Assembly (NCBI GenBank): GCA_015039315.1
Contig: WIDE01000011.1
Coordinates: 124,001-188,000 of the forward strand
Direction: 5' to 3'
Source: Clavulina sp. PMI_390
Taxonomy: Eukaryota > Basidiomycota > Agaricomycetes > Cantharellales > Hydnaceae
Length of the DNA stretch: 64,000 nucleotides
The translations under genes and the position numbers were made by a program. This document shows positions 45,593 to 57,035 of this stretch, piece by piece (the stretch's first letter is position 1; each line of letters starts with the position of its first letter). The notes below the pieces were generated by a model. The model had not been told where the DNA came from. It saw only the letters and a program-made list of their open reading frames with translations, and did no database searches.

Positions 45593-47592
45593 ATGCAGGC
45601 CCTTGTGTCCTCTCCCTCGCTAGAGACGGTGTCTCGCCTGGTTTTGACAGAACAGCGTGGAAACTGTGTCCCAGTCTATGTACAGCTGCCAGCGGACCTC
45701 TTAACGCCTACTACTGCATATCTCAAGGTTTCCAATGGCTCCCGCTATAGTTTTATCCTCGAGTCGGTGACAGGTGGCGAGACGATGGGCCGTTACAGCT
45801 TCATCGGGGCGGGTGAGTCACTTGCTAGGACCCAACTTATTCTGGGTTATCTGACGCTGAAGGCCCAAAGACCCATACAAGACGATCAAAACGGGCTCGG
45901 GCTTCGATGTCCAGGGTGATCCCATCACTGCGCTTGAGAAAGAGTTGGACCAATACCAATATGTGAAAATTCCCGAAATCCCTACGTTCACTGGTACGCA
46001 CCGATCGACGCACACCTCACCTGTTTCCTCATGCCCAAACCCTCCGAGGCATCGCTGACGAATAAACTGCCCTCTTTGCTGCTCTCACAGGTGGCGCGAT
46101 CGGTTATGTCGCATATGATTGCGTGCGGTATTTCGAGCCAAAAACCGCCCGTCCTCTGTCCGACCCGCTCAAAATCCCCGAGGCGACCTTCATGCTCTGC
46201 GACACGATCATAATTTTTGACCACATCTACCAAAACATCAAAGTCGTGTCTCACCTTTTCCTCCCCCCGATAACTGCCAAGTCCCCACTTACGCCAGAGG
46301 CACTCGCATCTGCATACGACACGGCCGTCGCCAAAGCTCAGCGCGTCGCGAAGCTCCTCCTGGCTCCTGGACCAGTCACAGATGTCCCACAACCGCCCAT
46401 CCTCCCCCGTTCCGAACGACCTACCCCTCAGTCTAATGTCGGGAAAGCAGGCTACGAGGCGTTTGTCACCGAGTTGAAGAAGCACATCATGGCCGGCGAC
46501 ATCATTCAGGCTGTCCCCTCCCAGCAACTCTCCAAGCCCACGGCGCTGCACCCGTTCAATGCGTATCGGCGATTGAGGCAGGTTAATCCTAGCCCGTACA
46601 TGTTTTACGTGGATTGCGGAGATGTGCAGCTCGTGGGTGCCAGCCCAGAGACGCTTTGCAAGGTTGAGAACGGCAAAGTCTATAATCATGCGATCGCAGG
46701 GACAGTGAAGAGGGGCGCGACCAAGGAGGGTGAGTGGCTGATCCGCTTCTCATCAATCACGGAACTGCGCTCGGTAATTGACTCCGCCTTCTCTCCTCGG
46801 GTTATTTTGCCCCGTTATCCTGCCTGCCGATAGAGGATGATAAACTCGGAAATGAGCTCCTTAACTCGACGAAAGATCGGGCCGAACACATTATGCTCGT
46901 CGACCTTGCACGCAATGATGTCAATCGCGTCTGCCAGCCCCTCACCGTCAAAGTAGATGAGCTCATGGTGGTCCAAAAGTTCAGCCATGTGATCCACCTG
47001 ACCAGTCAAGTAACGGGGCAGCTGAGAGAGGAAAAAACGAGGTAGGTTTTCTTTCCGACCCTTGTTCTTTCGGCTTCTACTTGCCGTCTCTCCGTTTTCG
47101 CTCCATCTTTACCTCGTGGTGGCCACGCCCTAGTGTTCATTGAGTGCTCAACGTTCTCCATTGTCATCTCCGCCTGGGATAGGTTCGATGCCTTCCGGTC
47201 TATCTTCCCCGCCGGCACCGTCTCCGGTGCTCCCAAAATCAAGGCTATCGAGCTCGTTTCTGAGCTCGAACAGACGAAGCGAAATGTTTATGCTGGTGCC
47301 GTGGGCCGCTTCGATTTTGCGGATGACTGCATGGACGTGTGCATTGCGATCCGGACGATGATGTTCAAGGATGGAGTGGTGTACTTCCAGGCTGGTGGAG
47401 GGATCGTGTTCGACAGTGTGGAAGAGGATGAGTATGTCGAGACAGTGAACAAATTGATGGGAAATCTTAGAGCTGTAGAGGCTGCGGAAGGTATGTTGGG
47501 TTTCTCTTCTCTGATCTACGTCCTCGTTGTTGACGGTCTTCGCGCGTGGGTTCAAAGATTATCATTACGCGCTCCAACAAGCACAGGCTTGA
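45593..47592 (+). CDS. Anthranilate synthase component I
   Basis: Converts chorismate with an amino group from glutamine (via the GATase subunit) to anthranilate, the first committed step of tryptophan synthesis. The N-terminal domain has [19 protein letters not shown], the usual feedback-binding LLES-like region. Then come [65 protein letters not shown] (joined across an intron), [40 protein letters not shown] and the C-terminal GGGIVFDS. The last exon after AAE reads [11 protein letters not shown], giving the stop at 47592. Six or seven exons. All chorismate-binding motifs are seen. A separate TrpGCF-type gene is not in the window. Confidence 0.94.
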
Positions 47593-47715
47593 TCGTCGAT
47601 TTCAGTCGTGTTGTATGCCGTGTTTTGTAACATCAGTGTATATGCATGGATAGTGGCATTTTGATGTGTTGTATTAGCAAGCTCGGTATAGATATCCATT
47701 GTGTGATTATAACGT

Positions 47716-48867
47716 CTATAATGAGGATAGCTCAGCCTCCGCTGCTTCATCACGTCTTGCCTCTTCCTTCATCTGCGACCTCTCCTTCTCCAAACGTTCA
47801 GTCTCTATCCGCTGCTTCTCCAGTCGTGCCTTGACACCCTCGCGACCCGCGACGCTCAGCGTACCCGCAATCAACTCCGCCGTGCGGGTGCTCTCGTCGT
47901 TGGCTGGGATGGGGTACATCACCAACCTGGGATCCACATTTGAATCAATGATGCCAACGGTGGGAACCCTGGCGATACCACACTCGCGGATGGCTTTCAG
48001 GTTATCCAGGGGGTTGAGGAACACGACCAAGTCGGGCTTGACATTCGTCTCGCGTACAGTTTGCTCGCCCAGAATCTCGAACGGGTTTGTCAAGAGGCCT
48101 GGAAGCCAGCGCGAGTCGATATGGAAGCCGTTGGACCCCAGACGAGTGGCAGCCTTGCGTGCGGCGGCGCCAAGTGCGTCTGAGCGCGTGCCGACGAAGA
48201 GGATGAGGCCATCTGCTTCTGCAATGGCGCGCGTGACGTTCGCGGCGCGACGCAGGAGCGGGAGCGTCTGGTCGAGGTCAATAATGCTCAATCCGGCACG
48301 GGTACCGTACGTGTACGGCAAGAATGCAGGTGCTGCGAGCGAGGAGGCGTGGCCGAGGTGGGCTCCTGCAGCCATGAGCGCTGAGAGGGTAAGAGATTGC
48401 GGGGAGGGGGGCTGGTGAAGGTTCTGATGCGGCTTCCAGGTTGAGGTCTGGGTCGAACCAAGGCGGGAGAACACTCGCACTAATTGTTTAGAAGATGATG
48501 TCGAGAGGCTTCAGTTCTGAGGATTCGTATGAGCAGACTACTGTGCATACTCACAAATAGTTTCGTCTGCATTGGCTGCTGGTTGGGCAGCAGCTGATGA
48601 AGGCCGCGACGAGTTCGGACGAGCCTCAGTTGAGGAAGAAGGAGAAGGAGATGCAGATGTTGAAGGAGTTGGTGGATACTGCTCCTCAAACGGCTCGAGC
48701 TGGCGCACGACTCGCGCAGACGTTGCACGACGACATGCCGCGGACGAAAACTGGCCTGGATACGCATGTGAATCAGAAACTATGCATTGAGCGTGATTTG
48801 AGAGAAATTTCGTACGAGTTTGGGTGCGAATTGCGCGACTCGCCAGACTCTGCGAGCTGGAGGCCAT
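47716..48867 (-). CDS. Mitochondrial small-subunit ribosomal protein uS2m
   Basis: Mitoribosomal S2. Exon 1 is an extended, Ser/Pro-rich presequence (MASSSQSLASRAIRTQ, a likely matrix-targeting start). A single intron near DETI (gtgagt to caattag) joins to LRVFSRLG. The conserved domain holds LMAAGAHLGH, NFL-like PFLPYTYGTRAGLSIIDLDQ, ILFVGTRSDAL, DSRWLPGLLTN, PDLVVFLNPLDN, ECGIARVPTVGIIDSN and DPRLVMYPIPANDES. A coiled, Glu/Arg-rich C-terminus follows. It is divergent to the Ssb-type Hsp70 with only 101 nt between start codons. Confidence 0.93.
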
Positions 48868-48968
48868 TTGTTTGTGGTTGTTGACGGTCGTAGAAATTTT
48901 GTCCTAGCTCTTTTCGCATCCCCCGTTTTTTCCCTTCTTCCCACCTCTACCTCGTCCCCCCACAAAAA
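48868..48968. promoter_or_regulatory. Short bidirectional promoter of uS2m and Ssb-type Hsp70
   Basis: 101 nt between divergent start codons. The plus strand is very C/T-rich just before the Hsp70 ATG (about 48910-48965), as in strongly expressed fungal genes. Confidence 0.5.
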
Positions 48969-49716
48969 ATGGCCGAATCCGCAGAAGATATCTTCGATGG
49001 CGCTGTTGGTATCGGTAAGCTCATTCCTTACATCCTCTCGTCATGTGCTTGCTGAATTCTGGTTCTGTATAGATCTTGGTATGCTGTCTGCTCTTGCAGG
49101 TTTCAAAAGATTACGACTCACATACGACTCCTCGACCCTACTAAAGGTACCACCTACTCGTAAGTTGCATTTTTGCTCATCGGATCCAGCTCCAACACCA
49201 TTTTTTTGACCGGATCGTCCTCGTGTTTAGCTGCGTGGGTGTCTGGCAAAACGATCGTGTTGAGATCATTGCGAACGACCGTGAGCACTTAGCGACCGCT
49301 GTGGATGCTCTCGCCAGGTCCCTAACTATGATATGTTCATATTTTTAGAGGGTAACAGGACAACGCCATCGTATGTCGCCTTCGCCCAGGAGGAGCGATT
49401 GATCGGCGATGCCGCGAAGAATCAGGCCGCGATGAACCCGACGAACACCGTCTTCGATGCTAAGCGTCTGATTGGCCGCCGTTTCGAGTGAGTGTTCCTC
49501 TTATATGGCATAAATTCTGTCGCTGAAGACATTTTTTCCTTCACCCCAGCGATCCCGATGTCAAGAAGGTAATCGATACACAGCCATTTAATAGATCAAT
49601 TATGGGGTACTCATGTGATTTCCACGCTTTAGGACATGACCCACTGGCCCTTCACTGTCATCGACAAGGATGGCTCTCCCTTCATCCAGGTCGACTACCT
49701 GAACGAGCAGAAGACC

Positions 49717-49748
<32 letters not shown>

Positions 49749-49780
49749 CGGTAAGATGAAGGAGATCTCTGAGGCCAAGC

Positions 49781-49813
<33 letters not shown>

Positions 49814-49866
49814 ACGTTCTTCTCGTTTCTTTGCAATAATCTATTTCTGTTCTGATATTGTTTACT

Positions 49867-49904
<38 letters not shown>

Positions 49905-51394
49905 CACCAAGGATGCCGGCCGCATCGCTGGTCTCGATGTTCTCCGTATCATCAACGAGCCCACCGCTGCTGCTATTGCCTATGGTCTTGACCAGCAGAG
50001 CAAGGAGGAGAAGAACGTGCTCATTTTCGATCTCGGTGGTGGCACTTTCGATGTCTCCCTCCTCAACATCAACGGCGGTGTCTTTGCTGTCAAGGCCACT
50101 GCTGGCGACACCCACTTGGGTGGCGAGGATTTCGATAACACCCTCCTTGAGCACTTCAAGGCCGAGTTCAAGCGCAAGTCCAAGCATGACATCTCTGACG
50201 ACCCCAGGGCCCTCCGTCGTCTCAGGAGCGCATGCGAGCGTGCTAAGCGCACCCTCTCCAGCGTTACCCAGACCACTGTCGAGGTGGACTCCCTGTACCA
50301 GGGTGAGGACTTCTCTGCGAGCATCACTCGTGCTCGTTTCGAGGAGATCAACGCCACTTCGTTCAAGTCCACCATGGAGCCTGTTGACAAGGTGCTCAAG
50401 GACGCCAAGATGGCCAAGGAGAAGGTATTGTCGTTTTCTTTCGTTTTGTCCGTTGCATCAACTGAAATTCTCTCGTCTTAGGTTGACGAGATCGTCCTTG
50501 TTGGTGGCTCAACCCGTATCCCGAAGATCCAGGCCATGGTCTCCGAGTTCTTTGGTGGGCGCCAACTGAACAAGTCCATCAACCCCGATGAGGCCGTTGC
50601 GTACGGTGCTGCCGTTCAGGCCGCCGTCCTCACTGGTCAGACCTCGGACAAGACTGCCGACCTTCTCTTGCTGGATGTTGCACCCCTCTCCCTCGGTGTG
50701 GCCATGCAGGGTGACGTCTTCGGTGTCGTTGTGCCCCGCAACACCCCCATCCCCACCAACAAGAGCAGGACATTCACCACCGTTGAGGACAACCAAACCC
50801 AGGTGACCTTCCCTGTGTACGAGGGCGAGCGTACTCAGTGCCGTGACAACCGTCTGCTCGGAGAGTTCGAGCTCACTGGTATCCCCCCCATGCCCCGTGG
50901 GCAGGCTGAGCTGGTCACCACCTTCGAGATCGATGCCAACGGTCTGTTGAAGGTGTCCGCAATGGACCGCGCGTCTGGTCGCAAGGCCTCCATCAGTGCG
51001 TTTTTTTTGTTCCTCGGCTTTTTTTCGCTCCTAGATGTCTGATGGGCTGCTTTATCCTTTTCTAGGCATCACCAACTCGGTTGGCCGTCTCTCGAGCGCA
51101 GAGATCGACCAGATGATCAAGGATGCTGAGCAATTCAAGCAGGCTGACAAGGACTTCTCTGCTCGCCACGAAGCCAAGGCAGACCTGGAAGCCTATATCC
51201 ACCAGGTCGAGAGCACAATCTCAAGCCCCGATCTCGGCATGAAGTTGAAGCGTGGCCCCAAGGCGCAGGTGGAAGCTGAGCTGGCTAAGGCAATGGAGAA
51301 ACTCGAAATGGAGGACTCGACAGCTGACGAGCTCAAGAGGGTGCAACTGGGCATCAAGCGAGCACTGCAGAAGGCTACTGCTGGTGTGCGGTAA
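48969..51394 (+). CDS. Ssb-type ribosome-associated cytosolic Hsp70
   Basis: ATP-driven chaperone of the Ssb class, which binds nascent chains at ribosomes. Exons 1-6 are small: 48969-49014, 49073-49078 (6 nt), 49147-49159 (13 nt), from 49231, a longer exon, then 49550-49568 (19 nt). They encode GIDLGTTYSCVGVW (phosphate loop), [10 protein letters not shown] and RFDDPDVKK. Longer exons follow with [53 protein letters not shown] and [10 protein letters not shown]. The lid region is [19 protein letters not shown]. The end is KATAGVR, without the EEVD of Ssa-type Hsp70s, and LFRPSTL-type Ssa segments are replaced by FKSTMEPV as in Ssb proteins. No ER or mitochondrial signal. Complete. Confidence 0.93.
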
Positions 51395-52170
51395 ATTCTG
51401 GTCCCTTGAGTGACCCAAAATATTACTGCTCGCTTGCATTGCATTGCATCCTATCCCTGTTTCCCCACTCATCGCGCTCTCGACTTCACCCTGCCGTTTC
51501 TTGGAATTGCGTTTGTATGGTATTCTCTCACCGTCAAAAGCTGCTAGTCAGCACATCGCGTATCCATCCATCTTCCTCACATCCATTTCATTTGCTCTTC
51601 TTTTTCTGTTTGTGCCATCGTCCTCGTGTCGCTTTTCCTTCCAATCTTGCATACGAAGCTTACATGATCAGATGTACGAATTGATTACCTTTCATGAATT
51701 CATCATCCTTTCTCACACCTGAAAACCCTTTGCTGCTCACTGTACGCGCCACTGTTTCGTCAGACCCTTTCAAAGGGTCCTGGGCGGATACACGTTGCGA
51801 ATCACGTGATAAATATATCACCCTGAGGACGGTCTCAAAAATAGCTGGAGCAGAATTTAGCCGCCAAAATGAATGGAATTGCGCAGCACCGAGTTCTTTC
51901 TTTATTCCTCCCTTCGCTGCGTCTCCAACCATCACTTTCACTCGTACCGTCGTTGTCAACGTTTACCGCGTCGACAAAACCCAGTCCACTCTTTCACTCC
52001 ACCTGGAACACCTCTCAGCTCCTTTCACCAGTCCACTCATTCATCCTTTCGGGAGATCTCGCTCGTTCCTGATCTACGAATTGAATCAGATTCAGCAATA
52101 AGCTTTCTCTAATCGACATCCTCGCAGTTGAAAGCCTATACAACTTCTACAGCGTTTAAACATTAGCAAC
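51395..52170. other. Intergenic region Ssb Hsp70 to DPBB protein
   Basis: About 780 nt. The first part is 3' untranslated region, the rest the upstream region of the next plus-strand gene. No supported gene. Confidence 0.4.
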
Positions 52171-53333
52171 ATGCGTGCTGCATTCGTCGCCATTGCTGTG
52201 GCTTCCGCCTTGTGCGTTTCTGCTTCCGCCCATAGGGACGGGTCCCATCAACGGAAGCACCGGGCCCCTGGACATGGGCTTGATGGGAGGCAACCTCATC
52301 CTCACCCAGATGCAGAGGCCGGACCTGTGCATGGGCCTCATCATGAGCGTGCTCTTGATGTCGTCGAACCTGGCAGCGGAAATGTTACGGAAAGAGGATA
52401 TCAGTACACTAATATCCGTGCAACGTGGTATGGTGCGTATGACTTCAATTATTTTTGATTCGACGCGCATCCGCAGCACATTATCAGCTGCAATTCCATC
52501 CCTTTACTCTATGTCTCATAAATCCCGATTTCTGAGGCACGAATGCTAACTTATTTCGTTTCGCGTGAATCCAGATCTCGGTTTGACGGCTTGCGGCCAG
52601 ACGTACACGAATGCCGATTACGTCGTTGCGCTCTCTCAGTCCACTTTCGGCTACGACTACCCCAGCTCATACTGCAATCGTCCCATTACTATTTCGTACG
52701 GGGGAAAAACGGCTAATGCGAAGATTGTCGATTCGGTTCGTTGGTTTGATTGCCTCCAGAAAGGAAAGCGCTTGGCCCTAACGAAAAGCGCTCCCTACCA
52801 CGTCTAGTGCGTTGCTTGCTCAGATCATGGCTCCTGGTGTCTAGGTAAGTCGCGAGCTCCCTGATGCTCCTTGCAACCAAGGCGTCCATTCTAATAGATA
52901 TCACCTTTCAGATCTCTCTCTCGATTTGTTTGCGTACTTTGGAAGCACGGACCTCGGTGTCATTGCCGTTGACTGGAGCTTTGATGACGAGTCTTCTGGT
53001 GGCGAAACCACGTCCTCGGCCAAGAAGACGACATCGACCAAGGCAGCGGCGAAGACAACCTCGACGCATCACACCACGTCTACCAAGCATTCGACCACCT
53101 CCACCACCAAGCACACTACCTCGACGACGACGACGAAACCCACAACATCAAAGGAGTCGACCACCAGCACGACCACCAAGCACACAACGACGATCGTTGT
53201 CTCCGCGTCGAGGAATGCGACATCCACCACTACGAGTTCCTCACCGAGCGCTACGGGAAATTTAGCGTCGGTTGTGCAGGTGCTGCTAAGGTTCCAAAGC
53301 CTTCTCGAGGCGGCAAACAGTACTAGCCAGTAA
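52171..53333 (+). CDS. Secreted DPBB (expansin/barwin-like) protein with Thr-rich C-terminus
   Basis: Start MRAAFVAIAVASALCVSASA is a signal peptide, followed by a His/Arg-rich spacer. The double-psi beta-barrel follows, assembled from several exons: TNIRATWYDLGLTACG, ALSQSTFGYDYPSSYCNRP, ITISYGGKTANAKIVDSCVA, CSDHGSWCLDLSLDLFAYF and GVIAVDWSF. The Asp (IVDSC, LDLS) and Cys pattern is that of RlpA-like/expansin DPBB domains. The C-terminus is a Thr/Ser/Lys stalk of about 100 residues with recurrent TTSTKHTT units. Typical of basidiomycete wall-associated or effector-like proteins that may bind or loosen polysaccharides. Activity is not shown by sequence. Splices: TAT G/AT CTC; GATTCG/TGCGTT; CTA G/AT CTC. 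Confidence 0.8.
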
Positions 53334-53780
53334 AGGAGTTCTCCAGCTATGGAACGAATCCGCCCATGCTCACCTTTACCGTATCCCTTATCCTTCCCTT
53401 CTCTTCTCGTTTTCCACTTGCATTTGTGCAACTTCATACGGCCGTTCATGCTCCACGCTTGAAACTCACTGGAGCATTGCGTATGGTTGTTTCTCATCCT
53501 GATGTCCAGTCAAAGCGTGAACATCACACCTCGAATTCTACCCACCTCGAACATTTTCTCTAGTTAGCAATACCATACCCATTTCTGTGTCGCTTTCATT
53601 TATTCGTCCCCTCATTGTGGGGAATGTTGCCAAGCGCCAAGATTAGATGATCTTCGGTACCGAACTCTCACCATTGTGTTTAGTTTCAAAACAACTCCCA
53701 ACCATCCTATTGACCACCAGCCCGTCGTTTTTGAGTCCGAAACATCCCTCTCCCTCTCTGAATAATAAAGTATAAACCAT
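53334..53780. other. Intergenic region DPBB protein to GH72
   Basis: About 450 nt with no supported gene. The final part should be the GH72 promoter and leader. Confidence 0.4.
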
Positions 53781-56205
53781 ATGAGGCTTTCGTCAGCCTT
53801 GCTAGCCGCGGGGCTCGTCCTGGCCGATTCGGCAACCGCTGTCCAGAAGATTTCGCGCGCGGGGAGGTACCTCTTTGGTGCAGATGGGAACCGGTTTTAC
53901 ATCAAGGTAGACTATGCCCGCGCTATATTTCCCTAGAGGGACTTCTCTGACATCACTTTCATATCGGAATCAGGGTCTCTCATACCAGCAACAAGGTCTC
54001 ATCACAAGTAGTGACCCGTACGTCGCCGTCGCGCTCTTAACTCGCTGTGCTGCCGTACTTATCATCTGCCTGACCATTCTATAGTACTGCTTTCCCCGAG
54101 CCCAGCGACTACATCGACCCTCTCGCAGACTCAGCTGGCTGTGCGCGAGACTTGCCATACATGAAGCAGCTTGGAATCAACACCATCCGTGTGTACAGTG
54201 TCAACTCTTCGGCGAACCACGATTCGTGCATGTCCGCACTGAGTGGCGCGGGGATATATACCATGTGAGTATTACGTTTTCTTCTTGTTGAGTTGAATTG
54301 GTGTCTGACCAAGTTGGACTGGCGGTGCATGCATGCGTTTATGAACTATTACCTCACTTGCCACTTTTTGCAATCTCCTAACAAACACATATTTATAGCA
54401 TCGACCTCTCACTTCCAGTCAACGGCAGCATCAACCGTGCTTCTCCCCAATGGGGCACCAACCTGCTCAACCTATACATCGAAACTATCGAGGCGTTCTC
54501 CAAGTATGACAATGTGCTCGCATACAACGTTGGCAACGAAGTTTCCAATGATATCAATTCCACGGTCGCTGCGCCATTCGTCAAGGCCGCCGCTCGTGAT
54601 GTGAAAGGTGAGGGTGATCCCGTGCTTGATGGCCCAGTATTTTGGCTCGGGAGTGCAAATCGTGACCGGGCGCCCGTTCCCCGGGAGTTGATTGCTGACT
54701 CGGATCGCCTTATATAGCGTATTTGAAGTCGCAGAATCTTCCCCAGCTCGTTGGCTATGCAGCAGTTGATGCCCCGGATACCTGGCGGTTCCCTCTCGCC
54801 GAATATCTATCTTGTGGTTCTGATGCCCAGTCCATTGATATTTATGGGTTGAACAACTAGTGTGTCATCCTCGACTAGGGAATTTTTCGCAATCAAGCTA
54901 ACCTACTCTGATACCCTCTGTGTAGCGAGTGGTGTGGTGCATCAAGCTTCCAGTCGGCGTACACTGGTACAGAGAATGCCTTCACAAACTACAACATTCC
55001 TGCATATTTCTCGGAGTTTGGGTCAGTCCGCTCAAGTTGATGTCTATCCTTGTCATAGAATGAGTCTTTGATATTCGAATGGCTATGCAGATGTGTATCC
55101 TCCCCTCCACGACTGTGGACTGAAGTGCAGTCGCTGTTCGGCACAGATATGACATCTGAGTGGTCAGGGGGTATCGCATGTATGTCAGCGATTCTCAAGG
55201 CCTACATTCTCTAACATTTTGCTTCCTGTTGATTAGTCTCGTACTTCCCTGCTTATGGAGGCTTCGGCATGGTGAACATCAGTAGCGACGCCAAATCTGT
55301 GACCACCTCAGACGACTTCACACGACTCGTCACCCAATACAGCAATGTCTCCTTCATCGAATCACCCTCGGAGACATCCGCCGGAACTACGTCCTTCCCC
55401 TCTTGTGCCGCCGCGACCTCCAACTTCCTTGCCTCAAACTCCCTGCCACCAACGCCTAACGCGAACACTTGCAACTGTGTCGCTCAGAGCTTCAGTTGCC
55501 TTTTCACACCTCAGACGCCCAACTACACAGACATAATAGGCGAACTGCTGGACTATGGCTGCAGCCAGCTCGGTGCGGATGGTTCAAATTGTGACCTGAT
55601 ATCAAGCAACGGTCAGACCGGCACGTATGGGGCTTTGAGTGGATGTGATCCAAGTATGTGCTCTCCCTTCATCGCCTTCTTACTCTTTCTGGCCACAATC
55701 ATACAAACTTTGTGACGGGCGACTAAACACGGCTTTCACGATATAGCCATCCAACTGTCCTATGTCATGTCCTCCCTGTACGAGGCGACAAACCGCGACC
55801 CCGTTACCGTACGTCCTATGTTTGTCTAGCTCTTTGCTAGTATTCTCAGTTCTGCATTTCTTTGTCCTCATGAATGTCTAGTGTAACTTCAGCGGCAATG
55901 CAACACAGAATCCATCCGCCCCGCCCACCAAGGCATCCGCCGAGGCAGCAGCACAGTCGTGCCTCAACGCGTCGCCCGCCTCGACATTTACACCTTCATC
56001 CGTCCCGATTCCTGGTACATCTTCGGCAACAAACAGTGGTTCAACCGGATCGGGGACGCCCACCAGCACCCACAACAGCGGGGCTGGCACCTGGAGGAGG
56101 CTTGGACTTGGCTTCACTCATGGTGGAAGTGGATGGGAAGGTGTTGTGGCGTTGATGATGGTCACAGTCGGCGCGATGGGTAGTGGCATTTGGCTTGTGC
56201 TGTAA
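53781..56205 (+). CDS. GH72 1,3-beta-glucanosyltransferase with X8 domain (Gas/Gel type)
   Basis: Cuts and re-joins beta-1,3-glucan chains in the cell wall, attached to the outer membrane by GPI. MRLSSALLAAGLVLADSATA is the signal peptide. GH72 blocks in order: FYIKGLSYQQ, LPYMKQLGINTIRVYSVN, VLAYNVGNEVSND (acid/base Glu), DIYGLNN, IPAYFSEFGC (nucleophile Glu) and GGIAFSYFP. A carbohydrate-binding X8/CBM43-like domain follows, with CNCVAQSFSCLF, YGCSQ, C and CNFSGNA. Then a Ser/Thr/Pro-rich stalk ends in a hydrophobic tail (VVALMMVTVGAMGSGIWLVL), the usual GPI signal. About ten exons, all in phase. All catalytic and Cys landmarks are visible. Confidence 0.93.
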
Positions 56206-57035
56206 AGCAGAGCTTGTGGTTGAGCATACCCTCTTGCTTCTTGTTCTTTCCTTTGTCATGGACTTATCTCGCCCTGCGTTCCGCTCCGTGCATTATAGCA
56301 TCGGTATATCAAGCTATCTTATTCAGTTCCTCTTCAGTTCAGGTTTCGTGGACTATGATTGTTGTTAAATCTTTACATCATCTCCAACCTCAAGTGAAGC
56401 CTCGTATCCACCTCTATTTCTATGACCAGCCCCGAATGAAGACTTGGCAGGCTCATGCTGGAGGGAAGTACTAATCAAAGTCAGGACTCGCACATAGCGT
56501 CCCTCCCGCATTTGAAAGGCGTAAGCGAACGGAGGCCACCCCACACCACTTTGAACACATCAAGTATATTGGCCTTGTCCTTGCGTGCTTCTAAGAAGCC
56601 TCCACAAACAGGAAAATCCATCACACCTTCAATCCTAATGGGGACAGTCCGTCCTGCAAGCCACCAATGTTCAGCGCCTCAGCTCATCCCCGAAACCCGA
56701 TCCGTAGCTCCACGGATAACGTATACCAATGGCAAAACCTGCTATTGGATGATCTTGCGCTGGGGTTTCTCTGCTACTTTTGGGCACCGCTCCCCGAGGT
56801 AGGACAGAAAAGGGAGAAACTCTGTTACTGACCGGCCTGGCTTGCGTCGCGTCACTGGCTAGGGACGCCTTACATTAATGCGTCGAAGGCTGACTCAGGC
56901 CAAGTAAAAAGACTATGATTGAGCTTCACTCCCACAGCTCTGAGCCCCACACTTGTCCTTTACGTGAAGTGACGTAGAGTCGGTATAAATGAAGATTAAC
57001 GATACTTATACTCTCCCCACACTGGAGGCGGAGCA
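56206..57035. other. Intergenic region GH72 to hydrolase copy 1
   Basis: About 830 nt. It contains the first instance of the upstream module shared by the hydrolase array (56781-56798 and 56941-56990). No gene is supported. An open frame at 56455-56802 lacks a convincing family match. Confidence 0.4.
56941..56990 (+). promoter_or_regulatory. Hydrolase-array promoter module, copy 1
   Basis: TGAGCC, then CGTGAAGTGAC (56963-56973), then TATAAA (56984) 10 nt further on, 52 nt before the ATG. The same order and spacing occur before copies 2 and 3. Confidence 0.6.

Noticed and set aside
56455..56802. Frame with SVAPR and LRWG, faintly like an SRAP/HMCES domain
   Set aside because: The active-site start MCGR and other blocks are missing, and part of it overlaps the upstream element shared by the hydrolase array.
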